Source: Devosia sp. Root436 (lineage in GTDB: Bacteria; Pseudomonadota; Alphaproteobacteria; Rhizobiales; Devosiaceae). From it: DNA of 64,000 nt. Both the position numbers and the translations under genes were made by a program. The DNA is taken from the NCBI RefSeq assembly GCF_001426345.1, contig NZ_LMEM01000009.1, positions 512,540 through 576,539 of the forward strand. The letters run 5' to 3'. This document shows, in pieces, positions 27,563-38,370 of the stretch. The notes beneath the pieces were generated by a model that was not told the origin of the DNA, ran no database searches, and saw nothing but the letters and a program-made list of their open reading frames with translations. Position 1 is the first letter of the stretch. Each line of letters starts with the position of its first letter.

Positions 27563-28315
27563 ATGAAGAAGCTCATCCTCGCGGCGACGGCCATCCTGGC
27601 CCTCGGCTCCGCGACACAGGCGCAGGAAACCGTGCGCATTGCCACCGAGGGCGCCTATGCGCCCTGGAACTTCCTCGACAATAGCGGCGCGCCCGCCGGC
27701 TTCGAGATCGATCTGGGCAACGCCATCTGCGCCCAGGCAGGCATCACCTGCGAATTCATTATCAACGACTGGGACTCGATCATCCCCAACCTGCTCGCGG
27801 GCAACTACGACGTGATCATGGCCGGCATGTCGATCACCGACGAGCGCCTCGAGACCATTGACTTCTCGCAGAACTACTTCCCGCCCGATCCGTCCAGGTT
27901 CGCCGCCGCCGCCGGCAGTGGCATTGACGCTTCGGCACTCGAAGGCAAGCGCATCGGCGTCCAGGGTGGCACCATCCAGGCTGCCTATGCCGAAGAAAAT
28001 CTCGGCGCGACCAACACCGTGGTCTCCTTCGGCACCGCCGACCAGGCCATGGCCGACCTGGCCGCCGGCAACCTCGACACTATCCTGGCCGATGGCGCCT
28101 ATCTCGAGCCGGTCGTCACCGCCTCAAGCGGCGCGCTGGAATTCGTCGGCGAGGACATCATGATCGGCAACGGCGTCGGCGCGGGTATCCGCAAGGATGA
28201 AGCCGAACTCAAGGCCAAGTTCGACGACGCCCTGACCGCCCTCAAGAAGGACGGCACGGTCGACAAGCTGATCGCACAGTGGTTCGAGGGCCGCGGGCCG
28301 TATTTCGCTGAATAA
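27563..28315 (+). CDS. Polar amino-acid ABC transporter substrate-binding protein
   Basis: This 250-residue periplasmic protein has a signal peptide (about 1-21, ending ATQAQ) and the family 3 solute-binding fold (VRIATEGAYAPWNF; ITDERLETIDFSQ). The start at 27563 is chosen because GGAGA lies at proper distance, while an ATG four codons upstream has none. The ligand class is polar amino acids, opines or derivatives. The neighbouring deacylase suggests an N-acylated or otherwise modified amino acid. Confidence 0.9.
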   Translation: MKKLILAATAILALGSATQAQETVRIATEGAYAPWNFLDNSGAPAGFEIDLGNAICAQAGITCEFIINDWDSIIPNLLAGNYDVIMAGMSITDERLETIDFSQNYFPPDPSRFAAAAGSGIDASALEGKRIGVQGGTIQAAYAEENLGATNTVVSFGTADQAMADLAAGNLDTILADGAYLEPVVTASSGALEFVGEDIMIGNGVGAGIRKDEAELKAKFDDALTALKKDGTVDKLIAQWFEGRGPYFAE

Positions 28316-28337
28316 TCGAAGCCTCCAAACGCTCGGT

Positions 28338-28480
28338 CACCCCTCTCCCCTGGTGGGAGAGGGTGGATCGCGCATAGCGCGAGACGGGTGAGGGGGATGC
28401 CTCCGCATATGCCGACCATCGAAACATCGCTGCCCCCTCATCCGCCCCTTCGGGGCACCTTCTCCCACGAGGGAAGAAGG
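28338..28480. repeat. Family B-like GC-rich repeat inside the amino-acid ABC operon
   Basis: CCTCTCCCCTGGTGGGAGAGG on the left and a CCTTCTCCCACGAGGGAAGAAGG unit on the right flank GGGTGAGGGGG and CCCCCTCATCC. It occupies the 188-bp gap between the binding protein and first permease genes, as in the polyol operon. Confidence 0.7.
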
Positions 28481-28503
28481 ATGGCCGGTGGCTGGCCCAA
28501 GTC

Positions 28504-29316
28504 ATGAGCGAAGATCTCACCTTCTGGCTGAGCTACATCACCAACGGCAAGCATCTCACCTGGTATGCGAGCTTCCAGTTCACCATTTTCGCTGCCGTCC
28601 TTGGCGGCACGCTGGCCGTCGTCTTCGGCCTGATCGGCGCGACCCTCAAGAATTCGCGGTTGCTGCCGCTTCGCCTCATCGGCACATTCTATTCCTCGAT
28701 CGTGCGCGGCGTGCCCGATGTGCTGTTCTTCCTGTTCTTCCCGCTGGCTTTCGAACAGGCGGTGGAATGGGTTATTGCCAGCCAGGTCTGTACGCCGGAC
28801 ATGCTCGCCGCCCAATCCGCCGCCTGGCCGCCCTGCAAGGAGGCCAACTGGTTTCTCGGCACACCGGAATATCTCATTCTCGCCTCGGTCTCGCTGGGGC
28901 TGGTCTATGGCGCCTTTACCACCAACGTCATCCACGGCGCCCTGCGTTCGGTGCCCAAGGGGCAGCTCGAAGCCGCCCGCGCCTATGGGATGAGCGCCGG
29001 CCAGTTGCTGTGGCGCGTCCATATCCGCCAGATGTGGGTCTATGCCCTGCCCGGTCTCTCCAATGTCTGGATGCTGATCATCAAGGCGACTTCGCTGCTC
29101 TCGCTGCTGCAGATCGCCGACATCGTGCTGTGGGCCGACCGGCTCGGCGCACCCAATTTCCTGCCCGCCGTCGGGCTCGTGCATGAAGACTGGCGCTGGC
29201 GCTATTACCTGGTGCTGTTCGTCTTCTATATCCTGGTGACCTTGCTCTCCGAAAAGGTCTTCGAAGCCATCATGCGGCGCGCCGGCCGCGGCATCCTCAG
29301 CGAGGTGCGCGACTGA
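28504..29316 (+). CDS. Amino-acid ABC transporter permease 1
   Basis: The 270-residue permease has several membrane spans and the EAA-type loop GQLEAARAYGMSAGQLLWRV (about 155-174), resembling HisQ/OccQ-family subunits. It ends with ATGA, overlapping the next permease start, so the two half-channels are translationally coupled. It sits after an inserted GC-rich repeat. Confidence 0.9.
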   Translation: MSEDLTFWLSYITNGKHLTWYASFQFTIFAAVLGGTLAVVFGLIGATLKNSRLLPLRLIGTFYSSIVRGVPDVLFFLFFPLAFEQAVEWVIASQVCTPDMLAAQSAAWPPCKEANWFLGTPEYLILASVSLGLVYGAFTTNVIHGALRSVPKGQLEAARAYGMSAGQLLWRVHIRQMWVYALPGLSNVWMLIIKATSLLSLLQIADIVLWADRLGAPNFLPAVGLVHEDWRWRYYLVLFVFYILVTLLSEKVFEAIMRRAGRGILSEVRD

Positions 29317-30050
29317 TGGAGCGCTTCCTCGACGAACTCGCCCTCTTCGCCCCGGCCGTGGTGTTCAATGTCTATTTCGCCGCGGCATCCATTCCGCTTG
29401 GCTTCGTCTGCGCCATCTTCCTGGCACTGGGCAAGGCGTCGGCCAATCCGCTGATCTCGCGACTGAGCCGCGGCTACATCTATGCCTTCCGCGGCTCACC
29501 GCTCTTCATCCAGTTCTTCATGCTCTATTCGCTGGCGCTGTCCTTCAATGTCGCGGTGTGGAAGCCGATGGGCCTGTCGTGGTTCGTGCTGCATCCGTTG
29601 TTCATCGGCCCGCTGGTGCTGACACTGAATACGGCCGCCTATACCGCCGAGATTTTCTATGGCGCCCTGCGCGCCGTGCCGCGCGGCGAGGTCGAGGCGG
29701 CGCGCGCCTATGGCATGTCCAGGGTCCAGCAGTTCCGCCACGTCATCTGGCCCAATCTCATTCGCCTCGCCTGGCCCGCCTATACCAACGAGGTGGTGTT
29801 CCTGTTCCACGCCACGGCCATCGTCTATTTCGCTTTGCCGGTCATCGGCCAGCAGAAGGATCTGATGGTCACCGCCAAGGAGCTGTTCGAGCGCGACTAC
29901 AACGCCTTCCTGCATTTCTCCGTTGCCGCGCTCTACTTCCTGGCCGTATCGCTGGTGGTTTTCTTTCTGTTCGGACAGGTCTATCGACGGCTGATGCGCC
30001 ATATGCCGGCCGCGCCCGGCCTGCGCTTCGCGCCAAAATGGCTGCGCTGA
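29316..30050 (+). CDS. Amino-acid ABC transporter permease 2
   Basis: The 244-residue permease has an RGEVEAARAYGMSRVQQFRHV EAA loop (about 125-144) and belongs to the HisM/OccM class. It overlaps the preceding permease by one base (29316) and is ten bases upstream of the deacylase gene. Together they complete a polar amino-acid-type importer. Confidence 0.9.
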   Translation: MERFLDELALFAPAVVFNVYFAAASIPLGFVCAIFLALGKASANPLISRLSRGYIYAFRGSPLFIQFFMLYSLALSFNVAVWKPMGLSWFVLHPLFIGPLVLTLNTAAYTAEIFYGALRAVPRGEVEAARAYGMSRVQQFRHVIWPNLIRLAWPAYTNEVVFLFHATAIVYFALPVIGQQKDLMVTAKELFERDYNAFLHFSVAALYFLAVSLVVFFLFGQVYRRLMRHMPAAPGLRFAPKWLR

Positions 30051-30060
30051 GAGAGACGAA

Positions 30061-31203
30061 ATGACTTTTACACTGCATCGCACCGCGCTGGCGGGGGACA
30101 CACCCGGCGCCACCACCGAGCTCTACTGGTATACGGCCGGCCCCGAGGATGCCGCGATGAAGGTGCATCTGCAGGCGGCCTTGCATGCCGACGAGCAGCC
30201 CGGCACCATGGCGCTGCACCACCTGCTGCCCCGGTTGCGCGACGCCGATGCCGCCGGCCAACTCAAGGCCCACTTCACCATCTTCCCATCGGTGAACCCG
30301 CTGGGCCTCGCCAATTATGCGCTGCGCCATCATATCGGCCGCTACGACATCGAGACCGGCGTCAACTACAACCGCCGCTGGCCCGATCTCTATCCCCAGG
30401 TCGCCGAGGCCATCGCCGGCCGGCTGGGCCGTGACCCGGGGGCCAATATCGCCATCATCCGCGCCGCCGTCGCCGACTGGATCGACAGCCAGCAGCCCCG
30501 CACTGCGATCCAGCAGCTCCGCCTGCTGGTGCTCAGATCCGCGGCAGTGTCCGATATCGTGCTCGACCTGCATTGCGACGACGACAGCCTCAAGCACATC
30601 TTCACCTCGCCCGAACTGATGCCGGGCCTGCAGGATCTCGCCGACTGGATGGGCGTTGTCGCCACCCTCACCGCCGAGGATAGCGGCGGCGGTTCGTTCG
30701 ACGAGGTGCTGCCCACGCTCTATCGCAAGGCGCGCCTCGCCCACCCCGATCACCCCATTCCATCAGGCGCCGAAACGGCGACGCTGGAATATCGCGGCCG
30801 GGCCGACAGCTTCGATGCCATCGGTGCCGAGGATGCGGCTGGCCTGTTCGGCTTTTTCGCCACCCGTGGCCTCATCGCGGCAGACCCGGGGGCACGGCCA
30901 GTTCCAGCGCCCGGGCCAACCCCGTTCGAGGCGACCGAGGTCCTGCGCGTCGATGCGCCGGGCCTGCTGGCCTATCGCGTCGCACTTGGCGACCGCGTGC
31001 GCAAGGGCCAGCCCATCGCCGATCTCATCGCCATGGACGGCCCGGACGCCTTCATGGCCCGTCGGCCGATCCTCGCCGGAACCGACGGCTTCGTGCTGTC
31101 GCGCGTCACAGGGAAATACGTGGTGCGCGGCGCCGGCATCGCCAAGATCGTCGGGAGCGAGGTGTTGCCGACACGCGCCGGGGCGTACCTGCTGGAAGAC
31201 TGA
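30061..31203 (+). CDS. Succinylglutamate desuccinylase/aspartoacylase-family zinc deacylase
   Basis: This 380-residue protein of the M14-like AstE/AspA family shows the zinc ligands in LHADEQPG (H41 and E44 by count), NYNRRWPD near residue 102 and the DLHCDD motif near residue 170 (the third ligand, His). The C-terminal part (about 290-380) has the lipoyl-like beta domain seen in many members (GDRVRKGQPIADL). Such enzymes remove acyl groups from amino acids. Fourth in the transport operon, it probably deacylates the imported compound in the cytoplasm. The substrate is unknown. Confidence 0.85.
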   Translation: MTFTLHRTALAGDTPGATTELYWYTAGPEDAAMKVHLQAALHADEQPGTMALHHLLPRLRDADAAGQLKAHFTIFPSVNPLGLANYALRHHIGRYDIETGVNYNRRWPDLYPQVAEAIAGRLGRDPGANIAIIRAAVADWIDSQQPRTAIQQLRLLVLRSAAVSDIVLDLHCDDDSLKHIFTSPELMPGLQDLADWMGVVATLTAEDSGGGSFDEVLPTLYRKARLAHPDHPIPSGAETATLEYRGRADSFDAIGAEDAAGLFGFFATRGLIAADPGARPVPAPGPTPFEATEVLRVDAPGLLAYRVALGDRVRKGQPIADLIAMDGPDAFMARRPILAGTDGFVLSRVTGKYVVRGAGIAKIVGSEVLPTRAGAYLLED

Positions 31204-31252
31204 GACGTGGCCCGCTCGCGCGCCTACACCTTCCACCGGCAGACGGGGTGCG

Positions 31253-33652
31253 CTACCCCGCCAATGCCGTCAGCTTTGCCTCGGCCTCGGCCTTCAGCGC
31301 CGGCGCCCTCGGCAGGACATGCGTCAGCAGGTAGTGCGGCAGGTCGATATGGTCGAGCGGGCGGGCAAAGTAGAAACCCTGCAACTGGTGGCAGGCGATC
31401 TCGGACAGGAACTCGGCCTGTTCCCTGGTCTCCACGCCCTCGGCGGTGATCTTGAGCTTCAAGGTCTTGCCCAGCGAGGCAATCGCCTTGAGGATGTCGC
31501 GCGCCACCTCATCGTCGCTCGACGCATCGACGAAGGAGCGGTCGATCTTGATCTTGTCGAACGGGAATTTGAGCAGGTAGCTCAGGCTCGAATAGCCGGT
31601 GCCGAAATCGTCCATGGCGATGGTGACGCCCAGCGCGCGGATTTCGCCCAGCTTTTCCACGACCTCTTCCGGATTTTCCATCAGCAGGCCTTCGGTGATC
31701 TCGATTTCGAGCCGCGGCGCCGCCAATCCTGACACGGCCAGAGCCCGCTTCACCACGAGGGAAATGTCGGAGCGGCGGAAATGCTTGGCCGACAGGTTCA
31801 CCGCGACGGTCAGGTGATCCGGCCAGTTCACCGCCGCCAGACACGCCTGCACGATGGTCCAATCGCCGATATCCACGATGAGGTTGGACTGTTCGGCAAT
31901 CGGAATGAACTCGGCCGGCGGCACCAGGCCGCGGATCGGGTGGTTCCAGCGCACCAGCGCCTCGAAGCCCGTCGGCTTGCCATCATCGGCCGATACCAGC
32001 GGCTGATAATAGAGTACCAGTTCGTTGTTCTGGATCGCGTCGCGCAGTTCCACCTCGAGCAGCCGCCGCTCGCGCGCTTCGGAATCCATCTGGCTCTCGA
32101 AGAAGCGGTAGACCGAGCGGCCATCCGCCTTGGCGCGGTAGAGCGCCAGGTCGGCATTGCGCAGGATCTGGTCGGGCCGCGTGCCATTCATCGGCGCCAT
32201 GGCGATGCCGATGCTGACCCCGATATTGACCTGGTCGTCATCGATCACATACGCCCGCCTTATATCCTCGATCATGCGGGCCGCCAGGCCTCCGACGCTC
32301 TCCACATTGCAGTCATTGGGCAGGATGACCGCGAATTCGTCGCCGCCCAGCCGCGCCACCAGATCGGTTTCGCGCACCATCGCCTGGATGCGCCGCGCCA
32401 CCTGCGTCAGCAGCCTGTCGCCCGCCATATGGCCACGGCTGTCATTGACCGACTTGAACTGGTCGAGATCGAGGAACATCACCGAGAATGGCGTGCCGTA
32501 GCGCTCCAGCCGCGCCACGCAGGAATTGAGCTGCTCGGTGAACTTGGTGCGGTTGAGCAGGCCCGTCATCGGATCGTGATGTGCCAGGATGGTGATCCGC
32601 CGCTCGGCCACCTTGCGCTCGGTGATGTCGGAGCCGGTGCCGATATAGCCCAGGTAGTTGCCGGATTCGTCATAGGCCGGCTTGCCGGTCAGGCTCCACC
32701 AGCACTCCTTGCCATCGGCGGTAACCCGCAATTCGATATCCTGGAAGGTCTGCCGGCCCTGCACGTCCCGCTCCGCATGCGCCATCAGCGGGTCGCCGGG
32801 CGGGGTGATGCAACGCAGGAAATGCACGAAGTCGGCCCCTAGCAGCGCCTCCTCGGAGACCCCTGTCGCAGCCGTGAAACCGCCGGACATGCGGTTGATC
32901 GCGCCTTCGGCATCAAAACCCCAAATCCAGTCCGAGGTGCTTTGCTCGAATTCACGCAACAGCAAGCCGATGATCTCGCGCTTTTCCTTGAGCTGGGTTT
33001 CCGACGCCCGATGCGCCACGAAAGCGGCGGCGTGATTGAGCGTGATGATCACCATGACGAAGGTGAAACCCATCAGCAGAGTGCCATGCACCCAGACGTC
33101 GGGGGTGGTGTCGAGCCCGAGCACGGTCCCCAGCGCACCGATGATGAGGGGTATGGAGAAAGCCGCCAGCGCCTGCGGATAATTGACCAGCGCCATCATC
33201 GAGACGCAGAGCAGGCCGCCCGCCCCTATGGTCGCCGCGCCGCGAATGGCCGGGTCCTGGTCCATCGGCAGCACGCTCAGCACGAAGCCCCACAGGCTCC
33301 CCAGCAGCAGCGCATAGACGATGGTCCGCATTACCGACCGGCGCGGCGGCGCGTCCGTGTTGTCCTGCGGATGCACGAAGGCCAGGTAGGTGCCGTGCAG
33401 GCCGATCATGAGAATGACGCCGATGGCGGCCAGGATCGGCCAGAACCGCGTGGTCTGCCAGGTGAGGATCAGGAAGACAGCCGAGACCACCACCGAGGCC
33501 ACCAGCATGGCTGGCGTCATGCGCGTCACCGAACCCAGTTGCTGGCGCAGCAGCTTGTCGCGAACATGCGGCGACAGCCCGTCCGCACCGATGGCGCGGT
33601 CGACAAAGCCGTTGATCAGGGAAATCAGGCCCGAACCCGGTGCGACGCTCAT
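31253..33652 (-). CDS. Membrane PAS-GGDEF-EAL cyclic-di-GMP enzyme
   Basis: The 799-residue protein has about six membrane helices (about 45-210), a PAS domain (about 235-345), a diguanylate cyclase domain with intact GGDEF in ARLGGDEFAVI, and a phosphodiesterase domain with an intact EAL motif in GFEALVRW and the later DDFGTGYSS. Both activities, synthesis and breakdown of c-di-GMP, are therefore possible. It is divergent from the alpha-oxoamine synthase gene with a 207-bp shared upstream region, so it could be an output of that signalling locus; that link is inference. Confidence 0.9.
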   Translation of the reverse strand: MSVAPGSGLISLINGFVDRAIGADGLSPHVRDKLLRQQLGSVTRMTPAMLVASVVVSAVFLILTWQTTRFWPILAAIGVILMIGLHGTYLAFVHPQDNTDAPPRRSVMRTIVYALLLGSLWGFVLSVLPMDQDPAIRGAATIGAGGLLCVSMMALVNYPQALAAFSIPLIIGALGTVLGLDTTPDVWVHGTLLMGFTFVMVIITLNHAAAFVAHRASETQLKEKREIIGLLLREFEQSTSDWIWGFDAEGAINRMSGGFTAATGVSEEALLGADFVHFLRCITPPGDPLMAHAERDVQGRQTFQDIELRVTADGKECWWSLTGKPAYDESGNYLGYIGTGSDITERKVAERRITILAHHDPMTGLLNRTKFTEQLNSCVARLERYGTPFSVMFLDLDQFKSVNDSRGHMAGDRLLTQVARRIQAMVRETDLVARLGGDEFAVILPNDCNVESVGGLAARMIEDIRRAYVIDDDQVNIGVSIGIAMAPMNGTRPDQILRNADLALYRAKADGRSVYRFFESQMDSEARERRLLEVELRDAIQNNELVLYYQPLVSADDGKPTGFEALVRWNHPIRGLVPPAEFIPIAEQSNLIVDIGDWTIVQACLAAVNWPDHLTVAVNLSAKHFRRSDISLVVKRALAVSGLAAPRLEIEITEGLLMENPEEVVEKLGEIRALGVTIAMDDFGTGYSSLSYLLKFPFDKIKIDRSFVDASSDDEVARDILKAIASLGKTLKLKITAEGVETREQAEFLSEIACHQLQGFYFARPLDHIDLPHYLLTHVLPRAPALKAEAEAKLTALAG

Positions 33653-33780
33653 ACCCTAACATGCGGTGGCGACACTTAATTTTGCGTGTGTTGGGGCTTT
33701 CGCGCTCAAGCAAAATTGCTGCGAATGACTGACGATTTAGCCCAAACATTGCCGATTGCGGGTTACGCAAAATAAACCGA

Positions 33781-33806
33781 GGCGCTTAAGCCGTTTTTTA
33801 AGCGCC
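33781..33806. promoter_or_regulatory. Inverted repeat in the divergent GGDEF-EAL / synthase region
   Basis: GGCGCTTAA (33781-33789) and TTAAGCGCC (33798-33806) are perfect nine-base arms around an eight-base centre, 54 bases before the synthase ATG. It may be an operator or a leader hairpin. The surrounding 207 bp are clearly AT-richer than the genes. Confidence 0.45.
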
Positions 33807-33859
33807 ACCAGTAGTTTTGCTCCTCTAAAGGGCGAAAAGTCCCCATTTGGAGAGCGTCT

Positions 33860-35215
33860 ATGACCACCAAGACCAATTCGGTTCCCGAAGCCGCGCTGAC
33901 CGGCAGCCTGCGTGACTTCCGCAGCCCCGAAGGTCCGGACCTGATCCATCGGGCCGACGGCTTCTACGATTGGCAGAACCTGCGCCGCGAACATGAGCTG
34001 TGGCCCTATGCGCGCTCGACCTCCACCGCCCCCCAGGCGCGCTGCGAGGCCCGCAGCGATACCGGCGAGACCTTCTCGGGCATCAACTTCGCCAGCCAGG
34101 ACTATCTGAGCCTGTCATCGCACCCCGCCGTCAAGGCAGCGGCCATCGCGGCGATCAACGAATATGGCGTCCATAGCGCCGGCTCGGCCGCCTTGCTCGG
34201 CAACACCGCCAATTCCCTGCTGCTCGAACAGGGCCTCTCCCAGTTCCTCGGCGGCCGCGAAGTCGTGCTCTACCCCACGGGCTGGGCGGCGGGCTATGGC
34301 TCGGTGCAGGGCTTCGTCCGCGCCAACGACCATGTGGTGATGGATATCCTCGCCCATTCGTGCCTGCAGGAAGGCGCCAAGGCCGCGACCCAGAACATCC
34401 ACTATCATGGCCACCTCAACCTCGAAGCCCTGGCCCGCAAGCTTTCGCGCATTCGCGCCAACGACGCGGAAAACGGCATCATGGTGGTCACCGAGAGCCT
34501 GTTCTCGATGCATTCCGACACGCCGGACCTGCTGGCCATGCGCGCGCTCTGCGACGAGTTCGGCGCCACCCTGCTGGTCGATTGCGCCCATGACCTGGGC
34601 TCCATCGGCGAGGACGGTCTCGGCCATCTCGGGCTGCAGAACGCCCTGGACGCCGCCGATATCATCATCGGCAGTTTTTCCAAGACCTTCGGCTCCAATG
34701 GCGGCTTCATCGCCGTCAAGAGCCGGGCAACCGCCGAATATCTCAAATATTACAGCGCGACCCACACCTTCTCGAATGCCCTCTCCCCGGTGCAGGCGGC
34801 AAGCGTGCTCTGCGCGCTCAATATCGTGCGCTCCGAGGAGGGCCGCCTGCTGCGCCGCAAGCTGATGGACAACATCCTCTACCTGCGTGCCGAAATGACC
34901 CGCGCCGGCCTCGAAACCCTGGGCGATCCATCGCCCATCGTGCCGGTGCGGCTTGGCCTTGAAGGCGTCGGCCGCTTTGCCAGCCGCCACCTGATGGCCA
35001 TGGGCGGCATCGCCAATCTCGTCGAATACCCGGCCGTGCCGCAGGGCGGCGCCCGCTTCCGCTTCCAGGTCATGGCATCCCATACGCGGGACGACATCGA
35101 CCAGGTCGTGGCCATCCTGGCCCGGGCCATGCGCGAGGCCGATCTGGAATACCGCCTCGGCCATGAGGGCCAGCAGGATGCGAACCGCACCCGCGCCGCC
35201 AGCGCCGCGGCCTGA
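33860..35215 (+). CDS. Alpha-oxoamine synthase, candidate alpha-hydroxyketone autoinducer synthase (LqsA/CqsA-like)
   Basis: The 451-residue PLP enzyme is of the class that condenses an amino acid with an acyl-CoA. It shows the PLP Lys K275 in SFSKTFGSNGG, D241 and H244 in VDCAHDLG, and the AHSCLQEGA motif near residue 162, which resembles AHMSLWEGA of Vibrio CqsA as I recall it. Generic relatives (BioF, serine palmitoyltransferase, KBL) usually sit in biotin, lipid or threonine loci. Here the gene is 11 bases upstream of a response regulator and near a six-TM hybrid kinase, as in lqs/jqs loci. GGAGAG precedes the ATG. The autoinducer role is inferred, not shown. Confidence 0.7.
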   Translation: MTTKTNSVPEAALTGSLRDFRSPEGPDLIHRADGFYDWQNLRREHELWPYARSTSTAPQARCEARSDTGETFSGINFASQDYLSLSSHPAVKAAAIAAINEYGVHSAGSAALLGNTANSLLLEQGLSQFLGGREVVLYPTGWAAGYGSVQGFVRANDHVVMDILAHSCLQEGAKAATQNIHYHGHLNLEALARKLSRIRANDAENGIMVVTESLFSMHSDTPDLLAMRALCDEFGATLLVDCAHDLGSIGEDGLGHLGLQNALDAADIIIGSFSKTFGSNGGFIAVKSRATAEYLKYYSATHTFSNALSPVQAASVLCALNIVRSEEGRLLRRKLMDNILYLRAEMTRAGLETLGDPSPIVPVRLGLEGVGRFASRHLMAMGGIANLVEYPAVPQGGARFRFQVMASHTRDDIDQVVAILARAMREADLEYRLGHEGQQDANRTRAASAAA

Positions 35216-35226
35216 CGGAGACCAAC

Positions 35227-35616
35227 ATGGGCCATGCCCTCAAGCTGCTTGCAGTCGACGACGATGCGCCGTCAGCCGAACTGATCGTGCGGGTGGCGGA
35301 GCGCTGCGGCTACGACGCCTTCGCCACCTCCGACTCGCGCGGGGTAATCAATCTGGTGGCCGCCTTGCGGCCCGACGTGATGGCGGTGGACATTTCCATG
35401 CCCCATGTCGACGCCATCGAGCTGTTCCGCATGCTGGCCGAGGCCAAATATCCGGGCGATATCATCATCGTCAGCGGCCAGGACGAACAGACCCTGAGCA
35501 TGGTGCAGCGCGCCGCCGAGCTGATGGGCCTGCGCCGCCCGCATGTGCACCAGAAGCCCCTCGACTTCGCCCATTTGCGCGAAACCCTGACGAAGCGGCT
35601 GGCAAAAGCGGGTTGA
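35227..35616 (+). CDS. Single-domain response regulator downstream of the synthase
   Basis: This 129-residue receiver has the acidic pair in AVDDDA, phosphoacceptor D55 in MAVDISMP, a switch Ser in IIIVSGQ and the Lys in VHQKPLD. There is no output domain, so it acts through a partner, unlike Legionella LqsR, which has an added domain. GGAG precedes the ATG and the gene follows the synthase by 11 bases, forming one unit. It could accept phosphate from the hybrid kinase encoded opposite. Confidence 0.83.
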   Translation: MGHALKLLAVDDDAPSAELIVRVAERCGYDAFATSDSRGVINLVAALRPDVMAVDISMPHVDAIELFRMLAEAKYPGDIIIVSGQDEQTLSMVQRAAELMGLRRPHVHQKPLDFAHLRETLTKRLAKAG

Positions 35617-35662
35617 TCGGCTGGGTCCGCGCGGTTCCGACCTCGCGGCGATACTTTCACCG

Positions 35663-35727
35663 CGTCATTCCCGCGAAAGCGGGAATCCACGGCACCAAAG
35701 GAAGATTCCCGCTTTCGCGGGAATGAC
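35663..35727. repeat. Family D palindromic repeat
   Basis: Facing units of ATTCCCGCGAAAGCGGGAAT type at 35663-35687 and 35704-35727, nearly identical to 2109-2181. It lies between the two convergent halves of the candidate signalling locus and may act as a bidirectional transcript end. Confidence 0.8.
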
Positions 35728-35782
35728 ACCGAGCTACGAGAAGTAGCATCGGAGCAAACGGTAGGGGCCGGTCGTAACCGCC

Positions 35783-36178
35783 CTACCCTACATTCATCGC
35801 CGCTTCAGGGGTCTTCGGTCCCAGCACGGCCTGCATCTTGCCCAGCAGGCGGGGCAAATCCACCGGCTTGGTATCGAAGTCGATGCAGCCGGCGGCCAGC
35901 GCATTGGCGCGGTCGCTTTCGAAGGCGCTGGCGGTCAGCGCGATGATCGGCAAGGCCGCCGTTTCCGGGTCGGAGCGAATGCGGCGCGTGGCCTCGCAGC
36001 CATCCATTTCCCCCAGGCCGATATCCATCAGGATCACGTCGGGCATCAGCGCCTTGGCGGCGGCGATGCCGCTGGGCCCGTCTTCGGCGAAGCGGATGGA
36101 AAAGCCGCGCCGCTCCAGCCTTCGGCCGAGCACGTCGCGATTGATCGGATTGTCTTCGACGATGAGAACAAGGGCCAT
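35783..36178 (-). CDS. Single-domain response regulator downstream of the hybrid kinase
   Basis: The 131-residue receiver resembles CheY/DivK-type domains: acidic pair in IVEDNP, phosphoacceptor D52 in ILMDIGLG, switch Thr in IALTAS and Lys in DTKPVD. It begins 12 bases after the hybrid kinase stop and is surely co-transcribed. It is a likely phosphorelay partner of that kinase. Confidence 0.85.
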   Translation of the reverse strand: MALVLIVEDNPINRDVLGRRLERRGFSIRFAEDGPSGIAAAKALMPDVILMDIGLGEMDGCEATRRIRSDPETAALPIIALTASAFESDRANALAAGCIDFDTKPVDLPRLLGKMQAVLGPKTPEAAMNVG

Positions 36179-36190
36179 CGGTATTCCGTC

Positions 36191-38059
<1,869 letters not shown>

Positions 38060-38216
38060 CACCCCCTGCAGGAAGGTCAGGATAGCCAAGGGGCAGCCTC
38101 GCGCGCGGATACCGCCCGAGAGTGGCCGCAACACTTTGAAAAGTCGTAAATTATGGCTCGGAACGTGGAGGTAAGTGGGTGGCGGCCACAAATGCAGGCA
38201 GGATTTTTCAGTCGTC

Positions 38217-38352
38217 TCCCTCCCCCTTGCGGGGAGGGATCAAGGGTGGGGGATGTTTAGCCCGGATATCGGGGCTCCCGCACCCCCACCCTAGCTTTGC
38301 TACGGCCCTAGGGGCCTAGCTTCGCTACCCTCCCCGCAAGGGGGAGGGTGGG
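38217..38352. repeat. Family A GC-rich inverted repeat
   Basis: CCCTCCCCCTTGCGGGGAGGG (left) and CCCTCCCCGCAAGGGGGAGGG (right) flank a core with CCTAGGGGCCTAG-type motifs. It fills much of the 311-bp gap 38060-38370 between the hybrid kinase start and uxuA end; the remainder presumably holds the kinase promoter. Confidence 0.75.
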
Positions 38353-38370
38353 CGTAGTGGTTGTGGCAAG

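Noticed and set aside
33860..35215. Biotin synthesis enzyme BioF
   Set aside because: No other biotin genes are present and the neighbours are signalling proteins, although the family alone does not exclude it.
38060..38191. 44-residue N-terminal extension of the six-TM hybrid kinase
   Set aside because: The added residues are basic and unlike a membrane-sensor N-terminus, and no ribosome site precedes the upstream start.
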